DNA from: Novosphingopyxis iocasae
Lineage (GTDB): Bacteria > Pseudomonadota > Alphaproteobacteria > Sphingomonadales > Sphingomonadaceae
DNA length: 64,000 nt
NCBI RefSeq assembly: GCF_014334095.1
Contig: NZ_CP060495.1
Coordinates: 2,914,501 to 2,978,500 of the forward strand
Direction of reading: 5' to 3'
Positions within the stretch are counted from its first letter, which is position 1; every line of letters starts with the position of its first letter. The notes beneath the pieces are model-generated. The model made no database searches. It saw only the letters and a program-made list of their open reading frames with translations, and was not told where the DNA came from. Positions 27,470 to 36,815 of this stretch are shown piece by piece. Both the position numbers and the translations under genes were made by a program.

Positions 27470-28261
27470 TTACTGCGCGCCGAGCGCGGCGTCGAGGCGC
27501 GGCTTCATCTCAGCCCATTTGTCGGTCTGGATCTTCTCGCCGTTCAGGAAGAAGGTCGGCGTCCCGGTCACCCCGTCGCTCACGCCCTTCTCCGTGGTGG
27601 CGACGAGCTGCTCGATCGCGCTCTGATCGGACAGGCAGGCCTTGGCCTTCTGCTCGCTCACTCCGCGCGATGCGAAGAAATCGACCACGCCCATGGCCTT
27701 GCCGAGATTGTAGAAGCGCTCATTGAGCGGCGCGTTCATCGCATCCTGCAGCGCCTGAGGGTTGCTCTGCGAGAGCTGGATGGCAGGCTGCATCAGCGCT
27801 TCCTGCTCCCCGAAGACGGCCTCGGTCAGCGGATAATAGCGATCCGGCCCCTCGCACTGCGTGAGCAGCGTGATCGGAATGTCGAACGGGCTCAGGATGA
27901 AGTTGCGCAGCTCGAACCGCACCTTCCCGCTGTCGACATAGTCCTTTTTCATCGGCGCGAAGGCGGACTGTTCGAACGCGGCGCAGTGACTGCAGGTGAC
28001 CGCGCCATATTCGACAAGAGTCACCGGCGCGTCGGGATCGCCCATCGCATAGCCGCCCTCGGGCGTTTTCACGACCACATCGCTCCACTCCTGCCCGGCG
28101 GCGCGGGTGGGCTTGGCGGAGGGCACGGCGCTATCGCCGGTCGCCGCGGCGGCAGGCGTAGCCGCCTTCGCTTCGCTCTCGGGCGCGTCCTGATTGCCGC
28201 AACCGGCGAGGATGATCGCCAGCGCGAAGGGGGCGGTGGCCAGAGCGTTCTTGATCGTCAT
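27470..28261 (-). CDS. DsbA-family thiol oxidoreductase lipoprotein (CSHC)
   Basis: Second of the three paralogs, 263 residues. Lipobox ILAGC (Cys21), then a long Ala-rich linker. Active-site pair Cys90/Cys93 in VTCSHCAAF, with a Ser-His dipeptide, and cis-Pro loop GTPTFFLNG. The helical insert differs from the first paralog (QCEGPDRYYPL). The pair of His/Ser and Pro/Thr dipeptides implies different redox potentials among the tandem proteins, so separate partners are plausible. Confidence 0.92.
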   Translation of the reverse strand: MTIKNALATAPFALAIILAGCGNQDAPESEAKAATPAAAATGDSAVPSAKPTRAAGQEWSDVVVKTPEGGYAMGDPDAPVTLVEYGAVTCSHCAAFEQSAFAPMKKDYVDSGKVRFELRNFILSPFDIPITLLTQCEGPDRYYPLTEAVFGEQEALMQPAIQLSQSNPQALQDAMNAPLNERFYNLGKAMGVVDFFASRGVSEQKAKACLSDQSAIEQLVATTEKGVSDGVTGTPTFFLNGEKIQTDKWAEMKPRLDAALGAQ

Positions 28262-28280
28262 GCAGCGTTCGTCCTTGTTC

Positions 28281-28979
28281 TCAGGATGCGGGCAATAGCG
28301 GCTTCAGCGCCTGCCAGCTATAGACCCCGTCGAGCAGCTTGCCGTTCAGCATGAAGCTCGGCGTACCCTTCACGCCCTGTTTCTGGGCGTCCTCCGTCAT
28401 CGCCGCGACGGTTTTTTGCGCTGCTTCGTCGGACAGGCAACTGTTGAGCTGCGCCGCTGTATAACCGTTCGAGAGCATCAGCTTGTAGAGCCCGGTGTCT
28501 TTGGCGATCTCGCCCATGCGTTCGCCATAGCTGCCTTCAAACCAGCTTTTGCGGGTTCCGGGGGTGGATGTCTGCGCGGCGGACAGCCAGACCGGCTGGT
28601 TGCGCATGATCAGCTCATGATTGGCGAAGAAGCGCGATGTCGGGCCGCAGCGCGCCAGCAGCGCGGCGGTCAGGTCCACCGGATCGCGGATCAGGTTGCG
28701 TAGCTCGAAGCTCGCCAGGCCGCGGCGGACATAGTTCGCCTTGATGACAGGCGCGCCCTCCGCCTCGAACATCGCGCAATGCGGGCAGGTGTAGCTCGCA
28801 TATTCGATGATCTTGGTGCGCGCCTTGGGGCTGCCTAGCAGATGCCCGCCGATCGGCGTGATCGTGACCGGAGTGACGGTTTTCTGGGATGCAGCCTTTT
28901 GGGGCTGCGGGGCGGCAGCGGCCAGCAAGGGCGCGGCAAGGGCGAGGGAGGTGAGGGCAAACAGGCTACGCAGTCTCAT
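28281..28979 (-). CDS. DsbA-family thiol oxidoreductase, secreted (CPHC)
   Basis: Third paralog, 232 residues. A Sec signal peptide (cleaved near AAAA-PQP, about residue 23) lacks a lipobox, so this member should be soluble in the periplasm while its two neighbours are anchored. Active site Cys65/Cys68 in YTCPHCAMF, the same Pro-His dipeptide as E. coli DsbA, and cis-Pro loop GTPSFMLNG. It begins two bases after the DciA stop and is tightly linked to it. Confidence 0.92.
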   Translation of the reverse strand: MRLRSLFALTSLALAAPLLAAAAPQPQKAASQKTVTPVTITPIGGHLLGSPKARTKIIEYASYTCPHCAMFEAEGAPVIKANYVRRGLASFELRNLIRDPVDLTAALLARCGPTSRFFANHELIMRNQPVWLSAAQTSTPGTRKSWFEGSYGERMGEIAKDTGLYKLMLSNGYTAAQLNSCLSDEAAQKTVAAMTEDAQKQGVKGTPSFMLNGKLLDGVYSWQALKPLLPAS

Positions 28980-28981
28980 GT

Positions 28982-29536
28982 CTATTCCTTGTCGGCCATC
29001 TGCCGTGCCAGCGATTCGAGCACGGCGGCCAGTTCGGGATCGGCAATATCGCGCAGCCCCTCGCCGAGTTCCATCGGCACGGGCTTCAGCGTGGGCGGGC
29101 CGGCGTCCCGTTTCGCCGGCTTGTCCTTGGGCGGCTCTATGACGCCGTGGATGAACTTCAGCTTGTCGACTGCGCCATAACCGAAAAACCGGTTCACCCG
29201 CTCGATAATCTCCGGCGCGACATGCTGCATCAGCGTGGCATGGGCGCCCGACACCGTAAGTTCCAGCGTGCCGCCAGACCGCTTGCCGGAGGGGAAGCGG
29301 ATCGCCTGCGGGGCGCTGACTTCGGCATAGCGCTCGCCCACAATCTCCGGCCAGCGGGTGACGACCGAGCTTTGCACGAAACCGTAGCGGCGGAAGGCGG
29401 CGCGGCCGATTTCAGGCATCAGATCGCTGATCGCCTTCGCCTCGCCGCCGCGCGGACGCGTATAGCTGCGCGGACCGCCCTTTTTCTTCGCGGCAGCCTT
29501 TTTCGGCTTGTCGGTGTTCGCGCCCTGTTCAACCAT
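28982..29536 (-). CDS. DciA-family DUF721 protein
   Basis: Predicted DnaB-helicase loader/regulator type protein, 184 residues. A Lys/Arg-rich unstructured N terminus (about residues 9-30) leads into a DUF721 domain with VVTRWPEIVGERYAEVSAPQAIRF. I chose ATG 29536, which has GGGGA upstream; the ATG at 29548 lacks such a site. In species without DnaC, DciA proteins assist loading of the replicative helicase. Divergent from mutY with fewer than 30 bp between the starts, so both promoters must lie in or near coding DNA. Confidence 0.85.
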   Translation of the reverse strand: MVEQGANTDKPKKAAAKKKGGPRSYTRPRGGEAKAISDLMPEIGRAAFRRYGFVQSSVVTRWPEIVGERYAEVSAPQAIRFPSGKRSGGTLELTVSGAHATLMQHVAPEIIERVNRFFGYGAVDKLKFIHGVIEPPKDKPAKRDAGPPTLKPVPMELGEGLRDIADPELAAVLESLARQMADKE

Positions 29537-29562
29537 GGCCGTCCCCATGCCATATCGGCGCG

Positions 29563-30621
29563 ATGCCCGTCACCCGGAAAGATGCCGCGCTCTCCGAGCG
29601 CCTGCTGGCCCATTATGATCGCCACCGCCGCACGCTGCCCTGGCGCGCGCTGCCGGGGGAGGCGGCGAACCCCTATGCCGTCTGGCTGTCGGAAGTAATG
29701 CTGCAGCAGACCACGGTGGCCGCCGTCGCGCCGCGTTTCGCCCGCTTTCTGGAACGTTGGCCCACGCTGGAGGCGCTAGCCGCTGCGGACGAAGCCGATG
29801 TGATGGCCGAATGGGCGGGCTTCGGCTATTATTCGCGGGCGCGAAATCTGATTGCCTGCGCGCGTGAGGTGACCGAGCGGCATGGCGGCGTTCTGCCGTG
29901 CGAGGAAGCCGCGCTGCGCAAGCTGCCGGGGATCGGCGATTATACCGCCGCCGCCATCGCGGCGATCGCTTTCGGCCGGCGCGCGGTGGTGGTGGATGCC
30001 AATGTCGAGCGGGTGGTGTCCCGTCTGTTCGCGATCGATGAGCCGCTTCCGGGGGCGAAGAAGGCGATTCGCGCAGCCACCGATTTGATCACGCCGGACG
30101 CGCGGGCGGGGGATTTCGCGCAAGGCTTGATGGACCTCGGCTCCTCGATCTGCACCGTCCGCGCGCCGCAATGCCTGATCTGTCCGCTGCGTCAGGATTG
30201 CGCGGCCCATGCCGGCGGCAATCCGGAACGCTATCCGGTAAAGGCGGCGAAGAAAGCGAAGCCCGAACGGCGCGGTACGGTCTATTGGATCGAGCGAGAC
30301 GGCAAGGTCGCGCTGGTAACGCGCCCGCCCAAGGGCATGCTCGGTGGCATGCGCGCGCTGCCGGATGATGGCTGGCGTGCCGGGGCGGACGGTAACGGCG
30401 TGCCTCCGGTCGAAGCCGAATGGCGCATCGCCCGCGGCGTCGTTCGGCATGGCTTCACGCATTTCACGATCATTCTCGATTTGGCGCTTTGCTGCGACGC
30501 GCCAGCCGATATGCTGGAGGCCGATTGGTGGCCGGTGACGGAGCTGGCCGATGCGGGACTGCCGACGTTGTTTGCCAAGGCCGCCCGCGCATTCGGGGAG
30601 ATGAGAGACGATGCGGCATGA
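29563..30621 (+). CDS. mutY: A/G-specific adenine glycosylase MutY
   Basis: Base-excision repair enzyme that removes adenine opposite 8-oxoguanine, 352 residues. The helix-hairpin-helix LRKLPGIGDYTAAAIAAIAFG is followed by the catalytic Asp region VVDANVERVVSRLF. The 4Fe-4S cluster ligands follow CX6CX2CX5C (from CTVRAPQC). The C-terminal Nudix-like 8-oxoG recognition domain is present from about residue 240. Its 3' end overlaps the next gene by 11 bp. Confidence 0.97.
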   Translation: MPVTRKDAALSERLLAHYDRHRRTLPWRALPGEAANPYAVWLSEVMLQQTTVAAVAPRFARFLERWPTLEALAAADEADVMAEWAGFGYYSRARNLIACAREVTERHGGVLPCEEAALRKLPGIGDYTAAAIAAIAFGRRAVVVDANVERVVSRLFAIDEPLPGAKKAIRAATDLITPDARAGDFAQGLMDLGSSICTVRAPQCLICPLRQDCAAHAGGNPERYPVKAAKKAKPERRGTVYWIERDGKVALVTRPPKGMLGGMRALPDDGWRAGADGNGVPPVEAEWRIARGVVRHGFTHFTIILDLALCCDAPADMLEADWWPVTELADAGLPTLFAKAARAFGEMRDDAA

Positions 30622-31921
30622 TCGGTTGAGCGCGGTGGATCGGCGCGGATTTCTGGGGCTCGGTACGCTTCTGGGCCTCGGTGCGCTGGCCGCGCCGTCG
30701 CCTCTGATGGCGATGCTGCACCAGGTTGCGGCCTGGCCCACCGTCACGAAGAACATTCATTCTTATGTCGACACCCGCAAAGTGGCTGGGATGATGGCAA
30801 CGATCGGCTGGGGCACGGACGAGCCAATGAATCTAACCGCGGGGCATCAGTCGCTCGATCCCTCACCGCAGGTCGATCAGGACACACTTTGGCGGCTCTA
30901 TTCGATGACGAAGCCCATTACCGGCATGGCCGCGATGATGCTGATCGGCGACGGGAAAATGCGGCTCGACCAGCCGGTGGCCGATTTCATTCCAGAGTTT
31001 GCAGACATGCGCGTGCTGACCGATCCAGCGAACAGCCTCGATTCGGTGCCCGCGAAAAATCCGATCACGATCCGCAATCTTCTCACGCACACGGCGGGGC
31101 TCGGTTATTCGATCGTGACCAAGGGGCCGCTCCTGCAGGCTTATCTCGATAACGGCATCTTGCCGGGTGTGGTCAGTCGCCAATCGATCCCCGGGTTCGA
31201 GGGCGGGGCCGAGGTGCCGTCGCTGGACGAGTTCGCACGCCGCGTGGGCGGCCTGCCGCTGATCGCGGAGCCGGGCACCAAATGGAGCTACTCGATCGGC
31301 CTCGACATCATGGGCCGCGTGATCGAAGTCGCCAGCGGGATGAGCTTCGATGCGTTTCTGCAGACCCGCATCTTCGATCCTCTGGATATGACCAGCACCT
31401 TCTTCCAGGTGCCGGAGAGCGAGGCGCATCGCCTTGCCACCAATTATGCCGTGATCGGCGGGCTGCTGATCCCGATCGATCCGGGCCAGAACAGCATCTT
31501 CCTCGATAAGCCCGCTTTCCCCTTCGGCGGCGCAGGCCTTGTCGGTTCGGCGCGCGATTATGATCGCTTCCTCGCCATGCTGATGGGCGACGGCACGCTG
31601 GACGGCGCCGAGGTGATGAGCCGCGCAATGGTGGATCTCGGCACATCGAACCTACTGCCGGACGGTGTCGATCTGACCGGCACCTGGGTGGCGGGTCAGG
31701 GCTTCGGCGCGGGCGGCCGCGTCGGCCTGGGGCCGCGTGCGGGCACCTATGGCTGGGCGGGGGCGGCGGGCACCGTCGGCGGGATCGATCGCCAGCGCGG
31801 ACTGCGTGCCTCTGGTTACACCCAGTATATGCCGAGCGAGGTCTATCCCTTTCAGGGCGCCTTCTACGAATGGGTCTATGCCGATGCCGCGGCGATGGCT
31901 CAGGCGAAGGCCGCCGCCTGA
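30611..31921 (+). CDS. Serine hydrolase, class C beta-lactamase/EstB-like
   Basis: Exported serine hydrolase of 436 residues. An arginine pair before the hydrophobic signal (DRRGFLGLGTLLGLGALAAPS) suggests Tat export. The catalytic SxxK motif is SMTKPITG (about residues 98-105), and YSIGLDIMGRVIEV carries the Tyr-X-Asn-like second motif position. The fold is that of penicillin-recognising enzymes, many of which are esterases rather than beta-lactamases. It overlaps mutY by 11 bp and nudC by one base (TGATG), so the three genes are translationally linked. Confidence 0.88.
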   Translation: MRHDRLSAVDRRGFLGLGTLLGLGALAAPSPLMAMLHQVAAWPTVTKNIHSYVDTRKVAGMMATIGWGTDEPMNLTAGHQSLDPSPQVDQDTLWRLYSMTKPITGMAAMMLIGDGKMRLDQPVADFIPEFADMRVLTDPANSLDSVPAKNPITIRNLLTHTAGLGYSIVTKGPLLQAYLDNGILPGVVSRQSIPGFEGGAEVPSLDEFARRVGGLPLIAEPGTKWSYSIGLDIMGRVIEVASGMSFDAFLQTRIFDPLDMTSTFFQVPESEAHRLATNYAVIGGLLIPIDPGQNSIFLDKPAFPFGGAGLVGSARDYDRFLAMLMGDGTLDGAEVMSRAMVDLGTSNLLPDGVDLTGTWVAGQGFGAGGRVGLGPRAGTYGWAGAAGTVGGIDRQRGLRASGYTQYMPSEVYPFQGAFYEWVYADAAAMAQAKAAA

Positions 31922-32796
31922 TGGCTGCCGATCCGGGTTTCTGTGCGCCGGGGCTGGACCGGGCGGACCGGCTGCGTAGCGATCCCGATGGATTGCGGGC
32001 CGCTATGATGCGTCCGTCCGCGCGGCTCCTGCGAATGAACGGCCTCGATCCGGTGATCAGCGATCATGGCGCGCTCGATTGGGGCAGCATCGCCGAGGCG
32101 GACCCGGAATGCGATCTCATCCTGCTCGGCCTGGACGGGGAGACGTCGTGCTTTGCCGCAGTGCCGCAGCACATTGGCCCCGGCCAACCGGTGCGGCAGC
32201 TTTGGCAAGGCCTTGCCAGCTTTCCGGAGCGTGACGCGGCGATCTATGCTGCCGCCCGTAGCCTGGTCGATTGGCATGCGCGCCATCGCTTCTGCGCGCG
32301 CTGCGGCGGAGAAACGCGCGCCGAGAAGGGCGGCTGGGCACGGCGCTGCACCGCCTGCGGCGCGGAGCATTTCCCGCGCACCGACCCCGTCGTCATCATG
32401 CTCGCCGAACATGACGGGCGCGTGCTGCTGGGCCGCCAGCCGCAATTCCCCGCGCGCCGCCTGTCCGCGCTGGCCGGTTTCGTCGAGCCGGGCGAAACCA
32501 TCGAAGGTGCCGTGGCGCGCGAACTGCACGAGGAGGCGGGCATCCATGTGCGCGATATCCGCTATGTGAAGAGCCAGCCCTGGCCCTTTCCCAGTTCGCT
32601 GATGATCGGCTGCTTCGCGGTGGCCGAGGACGATGTTCTCACCATCGACGAGACCGAACTGGAGGAGGCCGTCTGGATCGATGAAGACGGCGTGCGCGCG
32701 GCGCTGAACGAGGCGCCGGATGCGCCCTTCATCGCGCCGCCGCGGCTTGCCGTCGCGCATCATCTGCTCGCACGCTGGCTGGAGGAGCGGGGCTGA
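31921..32796 (+). CDS. nudC: NAD-capped RNA / NADH pyrophosphatase NudC
   Basis: Nudix enzyme of 291 residues that hydrolyses NADH and removes NAD caps from RNA. The start at 31921 overlaps the previous stop by one base. A Cys4 zinc ribbon is present: Cys125, Cys128, Cys143 and Cys146. It is followed by the Nudix box GFVEPGETIEGAVARELHEEAG and the NudC-specific SQPWPFPSSLM motif. The substrate-family assignment is therefore strong. Confidence 0.96.
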   Translation: MAADPGFCAPGLDRADRLRSDPDGLRAAMMRPSARLLRMNGLDPVISDHGALDWGSIAEADPECDLILLGLDGETSCFAAVPQHIGPGQPVRQLWQGLASFPERDAAIYAAARSLVDWHARHRFCARCGGETRAEKGGWARRCTACGAEHFPRTDPVVIMLAEHDGRVLLGRQPQFPARRLSALAGFVEPGETIEGAVARELHEEAGIHVRDIRYVKSQPWPFPSSLMIGCFAVAEDDVLTIDETELEEAVWIDEDGVRAALNEAPDAPFIAPPRLAVAHHLLARWLEERG

Positions 32797-32876
32797 TACG
32801 AAACAAATCAGGGTCAACGAAATCGTAACCCGTGCTTGCGCATAGAGAACAAAGTGCAAGTACCAGAGGACGCTTC

Positions 32877-33257
32877 ATGGCCCACATTATCATCGCCGAC
32901 GACGACGAAATCGTCACCGAGATCGTGAGCGAGGCATTCCGTTCCTACGGGCATTCGATCGGTGTGGTCGGCAACGGTGAAGAGGCGCTCATCGCGATCA
33001 GCGCCAAATCGCCCGATCTCGTCATCCTCGACTGCAATATGCCCAAAATGGGCGGCCTCAATACTTTGCACGCGATTCGCACGCACCCCAAATTCTACCG
33101 CGTGCCGATCATGATGCTGACCGGCAACACCAGCAGCAAGGATCAGGACATCGCCCGCTATACCGGGGCCGATGCCTATATCACCAAGCCGTTCGACCCC
33201 GATTTTCTGGTGTTCGAGGCTGAGGATCTGATCTCGAAATACCGTCAGGCTGCCTGA
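32877..33257 (+). CDS. CheY-like single-domain response regulator
   Basis: Stand-alone receiver domain of 126 residues. ATG 32877 follows AGAGGA; a GTG-started longer frame (32832) has no such site. Phosphorylation Asp52 (VILDCN), acidic pair Asp8-Asp10, Thr82 and Lys104 (TKPF) complete the receiver site. With no output domain, it must act by protein contact. No cognate kinase is adjacent; it lies in isolation after nudC and is convergent with DUF1489. Confidence 0.92.
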   Translation: MAHIIIADDDEIVTEIVSEAFRSYGHSIGVVGNGEEALIAISAKSPDLVILDCNMPKMGGLNTLHAIRTHPKFYRVPIMMLTGNTSSKDQDIARYTGADAYITKPFDPDFLVFEAEDLISKYRQAA

Positions 33258-33275
33258 GCCCACACCCTCTCGTTT

Positions 33276-33680
33276 TCAGACGAGCCCCAATTTGGTCAGC
33301 TCGCCGATCATGTGCGCGGGCATTTCGGCCATCGCGTCTTGGTCTCCGTCGAGGTCCGGCGGCGCGTCATTCTCCTCCAGATAACGCCAGCCCTGATGCG
33401 CCCTTTTCGCGCGGCTGCGCACGGGGATCAGCTTCGGGGACAGTAGAATGTGCGTGCGCCCGTCCGGCGCTTCCTTGAAGCCCAAAATTTCGCTGCGCGC
33501 CATGATGCGGTGCGCGATAATCCAGTAGAGCGAACCGCCGACCATCTCCTCGTGCCGCTTGGGGCGATAGCGGGTGCTGTGAAACAACCCGCCCTCCGCC
33601 GCGGCGCGTGCTTCCAGCCGTTCGCGCAGCTCGGCAAAGCTGTCGATGCGAAAGGCGATCTTGGTCATGTTGAGCGGCAT
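33276..33680 (-). CDS. DUF1489 family protein
   Basis: Soluble protein of 134 residues matching DUF1489, an alphaproteobacterial family of unknown function: MPLNMTKIAFRIDSFAEL at the N terminus and RPKRHEEMVGGSLYWIIAHRIMAR in the middle. The first ATG gives the family-typical start, so I prefer it over the Met at residue 5. It ends with a C-terminal acidic region and is convergent with the CheY-like gene. Confidence 0.85.
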   Translation of the reverse strand: MPLNMTKIAFRIDSFAELRERLEARAAAEGGLFHSTRYRPKRHEEMVGGSLYWIIAHRIMARSEILGFKEAPDGRTHILLSPKLIPVRSRAKRAHQGWRYLEENDAPPDLDGDQDAMAEMPAHMIGELTKLGLV

Positions 33681-33755
33681 GGCAGGCGATGTGGCGACTG
33701 CTTAAGCGGCGCGCAATATGAGAGGGGACGGTTTCGTGCCGGACGGCGGAGCTAT

Positions 33756-35174
33756 CTAACTTCCCAGGCCCCAAAGCGCTGCCAGCCCGAGGAAACTGAA
33801 GAACCCCATCGTGTCCGTCATGGTCGTTACAAACACGGAGCTCGATACCGCAGGGTCGATGTCCAGCCGGTGCAGCACAACCGGAACCACCACACCCGAC
33901 AGCCCGGCCACCATATTGTTGATCACCATCGCAAGCGCGATGACGATCGATAAGTCCGGATTGCGGAAGATGATGAGGGTGCCGATGCCGATGAGGATGC
34001 CCAGCGCCGTTCCGTTGGCAAGCGCAATGCGGAACTCCCGGCCCACCATGCGCAGCGTGTTGGATTGGGTCAGCTGATTGGTGGCGAGCGCACGCACCAC
34101 CACGGCCAACGTCTGTGTGCCGGCATTGCCGCCCATGCCCGAGACGATCGGCATTAAAACGGCTAGCAGCGCGAACGCTGCGATCACGCCCTGAAACGCA
34201 CCGACAACCGAGGATGCGATAATCGCCGTGCCGAGGTTCACCACAAGCCAGACCAAGCGCGAGCGGACGGTGAGCCGGATCGGTTCGTTGATGTCGCCTT
34301 CGCCCGCACCGGACAGCAGGAAGATATCCTCACCGGCCTCCTGGCTGACGATGTGGACGATATCGTCGGCCGTGATCACGCCGATCAGTCGCCCGCCTTC
34401 GTCCACCACCGCGGCGGAGATTAGTGCATATTTCTGAAAGCGCTGGGCGACCTCTTCCTGGTCCATCTGCGCAGGAATCAGCGTCTGATCCCGTTTCATC
34501 ACATCGCCCAGCGGGATGTCGCGGGGTGCGCGCAGGATCCAGCTGAGATGGCAGGTGCCGATCGGCCGATGCTGCGGATCGACGACGAAGATTTCCCAGA
34601 ATTCGGTCGTCAGATCGGCCCCGCCGTCGCGCAGATAATCGATCAGCTGGCCGACATTCATATGTTCGGGCACCGCGACCAGATCGCGCTGCATGATGCG
34701 GCCTGCGGATTCTTCCGGAAAGGACAGCGCGCTTTCGATGGCGGCGCGGTCTTCGGGGTCGAGCTCATCGAGCACGGCCTGCTGGTCGTCCGCGTCCAGC
34801 TCCTCGATGATCGCGACGGCGTCATCGGTTTCCAGCTGGCCGGCAAGACCCGCAACGCGCGAGGGCGGCAGCGCCTCGATAATGTCGTCGCGGACATAGT
34901 CGTTGACCTCGGCCAGCACCTCGGCGCTGACAAGATCGCCGATGGCGAGCGCCAGCGCGGCGCGTTCGTCATTCGGCACGATCTCGAACAGATCGGCGAT
35001 GTCGGCATTATGGAGCTGCTCGACGAGCGCATAGGTCGTCTCGCGCTCACCATCATCCAGCGATTCGAGCACACTGGAGACGAAGCTGGGGGTCAGCCGA
35101 TTGTCCTCGTCATGCGTCTCAACATTTTCTTCGGCTTCGCGTTCATCGGGAAGCATATCAGCGGTATCAGCCAT
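33756..35174 (-). CDS. mgtE: Magnesium transporter MgtE
   Basis: Mg2+ channel of 472 residues with the full MgtE layout: a helical N domain (about 1-150, many acidic residues), a CBS pair (about 155-275) that senses Mg2+, and five transmembrane helices at the C terminus (about 300-472). The pore motif region GMGGNAGTQTLAVVVRAL is intact. Solo transcription unit, divergent from the cyclophilin gene by about 177 bp. I saw no convincing magnesium riboswitch in that gap. Confidence 0.95.
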   Translation of the reverse strand: MADTADMLPDEREAEENVETHDEDNRLTPSFVSSVLESLDDGERETTYALVEQLHNADIADLFEIVPNDERAALALAIGDLVSAEVLAEVNDYVRDDIIEALPPSRVAGLAGQLETDDAVAIIEELDADDQQAVLDELDPEDRAAIESALSFPEESAGRIMQRDLVAVPEHMNVGQLIDYLRDGGADLTTEFWEIFVVDPQHRPIGTCHLSWILRAPRDIPLGDVMKRDQTLIPAQMDQEEVAQRFQKYALISAAVVDEGGRLIGVITADDIVHIVSQEAGEDIFLLSGAGEGDINEPIRLTVRSRLVWLVVNLGTAIIASSVVGAFQGVIAAFALLAVLMPIVSGMGGNAGTQTLAVVVRALATNQLTQSNTLRMVGREFRIALANGTALGILIGIGTLIIFRNPDLSIVIALAMVINNMVAGLSGVVVPVVLHRLDIDPAVSSSVFVTTMTDTMGFFSFLGLAALWGLGS

Positions 35175-35350
35175 GGCGCTCCCCTCTGTTCGCGGTATCC
35201 GGTATGGGCGTGCAGCCTAAACACGCACCGATGCTGCATTGCAATGGCGGCGAATAGCCGCGCGGCATGGGCGCGCTTGCGGGAACGGGTGGCGCTCTGG
35301 CGCGCTAGTGCCTAGATCGCACGCGAAACAAACCGAAGGAACATTGCGAA

Positions 35351-35800
35351 ATGGCAGACGAAACCCTCACGCTTGAACTCGACGGTGGCCCGGTGGTCAT
35401 CAAGCTGCGCCCCGATCTCGCGCCCAAGCATGTCGAGCGTATCACCGATCTGGCCAAGGAAGGCTTTTACGACGGCGTGGTTTTCCACCGCGTGATCCCG
35501 GGTTTCATGGCGCAGGGCGGCGATCCTACCGGCACCGGCACCAGCGGTTCGGACAAGCCGAACCTGCCCGCCGAGTTCAGCAAGGAACCGCATGTGCGCG
35601 GCACCTGCTCGATGGCCCGCACGATGGATCCGAACAGCGCGAACAGCCAGTTCTTCATCTGCTTCGACGATGCCCGCTTCCTGGACGGTCAGTACACCGT
35701 TTGGGGCGAAGTGGAGAGCGGCATGGAACATGTTGACGCGCTCCCTAAGGGTGAGCCGCCGGCCAATCCGGGTGCGATCAAGAGCGCAAAGGTGGGCTGA
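35351..35800 (+). CDS. Cyclophilin-type peptidyl-prolyl isomerase
   Basis: Peptidyl-prolyl cis-trans isomerase, 149 residues, with no signal peptide, so cytoplasmic. Conserved active-site residues are recognisable: FHRVIPGFMAQGGDPTGTGT (catalytic Arg) and ANSQFFICFDDARFLDGQYTVWG. Start ATG follows GAAGGAA. A strong terminator follows the stop. Single-domain form of the PpiB type. Confidence 0.95.
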   Translation: MADETLTLELDGGPVVIKLRPDLAPKHVERITDLAKEGFYDGVVFHRVIPGFMAQGGDPTGTGTSGSDKPNLPAEFSKEPHVRGTCSMARTMDPNSANSQFFICFDDARFLDGQYTVWGEVESGMEHVDALPKGEPPANPGAIKSAKVG

Positions 35801-35820
35801 GAAAACTTCTCAGAAATAGA

Positions 35821-35851
35821 AAAGGGCCGGGGCGAAAGCTTCCGGCCTTTT
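35821..35851. terminator. Terminator between cyclophilin and LysR genes
   Basis: AAAGGGCCGG and CCGGCCTTT flank a GGCGAAAGCTT segment, followed by a T tract (TTTTTTAT). The stem lies between convergent genes and the A-rich left edge makes it usable for both. Confidence 0.85.
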
Positions 35852-36727
35852 TTATATCTCCGCTCTCACCAGCCAATCGTGGAAGACGCGCACGGCGCGG
35901 CGTTCCAGGGCACGGGGGCGGCAGACGAACCAGTAGCTGTAGGGGCTCTTCACCTCGATATCGAACAGGCGGGTGAGGCGTTCGTCGCGCGCGTCGGAAA
36001 AATGGCTGCCGTGCATGATGGCAACGCCCAGGCCCTGCGCGGCCGCTTCCAGCATCAGCGGGCCGGAATCCATATGATCGACCGATGCGGGCTTCAGGTT
36101 CGGCAAGCCGACCTCGCGGCGCCAGGCGTCGAATGTGCCGGGCATCTCGCTATGAACGAACACCGTTTGTCCGGTGAGGTCGTTAGGCTCCTGAAGGTTT
36201 TCGCGCTCGGCGAATTCGCGGCTGGTGATGGCGTACACGCTGTTGGTGTCCAGCCGGCGGCTGTAGAGCTTCTCGTCCACCTGCGAGGCGATGATGATTG
36301 CCGCGTCCACCGAATCGCCCAGAAGGTTCTCCGCATGGGTGGAGGTGATGACGTCGAGATGCAGTTTCGGATAAAGCCGGCGCAATTCACCCAGATTGGG
36401 AATAAGGCGCTGCGATCCGAACAGCGGCAGCACGCCCAGCCGCAGACGGAAATCGGCGTCGCGGTCGCTGACGGCCTCCACGGCGTCGGCGATCATGTCG
36501 AGCGCGGGCGAAACCGCTTCGATCAGGCGGTGCGCGTCATCATTAGGTGTCATCGCCTGCGCTTTGCGATCGAACAGCGGCTTGCCGATGAAATCTTCCA
36601 GTGCCTTGATCCGGCGGCTCAGGGCCGGCGCAGAGATGGCCAGTTCGCTCGCCGCAGCCTTGGCACTGCCAAGCTTTACCGTCCGGACGAAGGCCTCAAG
36701 GGCGCGAAGGGGTGGGAGACGTCGCAT
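35852..36727 (-). CDS. LysR-type transcriptional regulator (GcvA-like)
   Basis: LysR regulator of 291 residues. The N-terminal helix-turn-helix is intact (LEAFVRTVKLGSAKAAASELAISAPALSRRIKALEDF), followed by the substrate-binding domain from about residue 90 (RLGVLPLFGSQRLIPNL). It resembles the GcvA/AmpR branch. The upstream gap (36728-36920) contains a T-N11-A box and a structured transcript on the opposite strand, so autoregulation or control of a divergent RNA is likely. The effector is unknown. Confidence 0.92.
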   Translation of the reverse strand: MRRLPPLRALEAFVRTVKLGSAKAAASELAISAPALSRRIKALEDFIGKPLFDRKAQAMTPNDDAHRLIEAVSPALDMIADAVEAVSDRDADFRLRLGVLPLFGSQRLIPNLGELRRLYPKLHLDVITSTHAENLLGDSVDAAIIIASQVDEKLYSRRLDTNSVYAITSREFAERENLQEPNDLTGQTVFVHSEMPGTFDAWRREVGLPNLKPASVDHMDSGPLMLEAAAQGLGVAIMHGSHFSDARDERLTRLFDIEVKSPYSYWFVCRPRALERRAVRVFHDWLVRAEI

Positions 36728-36815
36728 GTTACTCCAAGACGCAAGTTTCTGTTGCGGCGCAGCAATAAGATATCATGCGCAAACCCGCAGAACTCTGCGC
36801 TTCGCTAAACCTCAG

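Noticed and set aside
35174-35351. A magnesium riboswitch upstream of mgtE
   Set aside because: I could not trace the M-box elements or a terminator/antiterminator pair in this gap.
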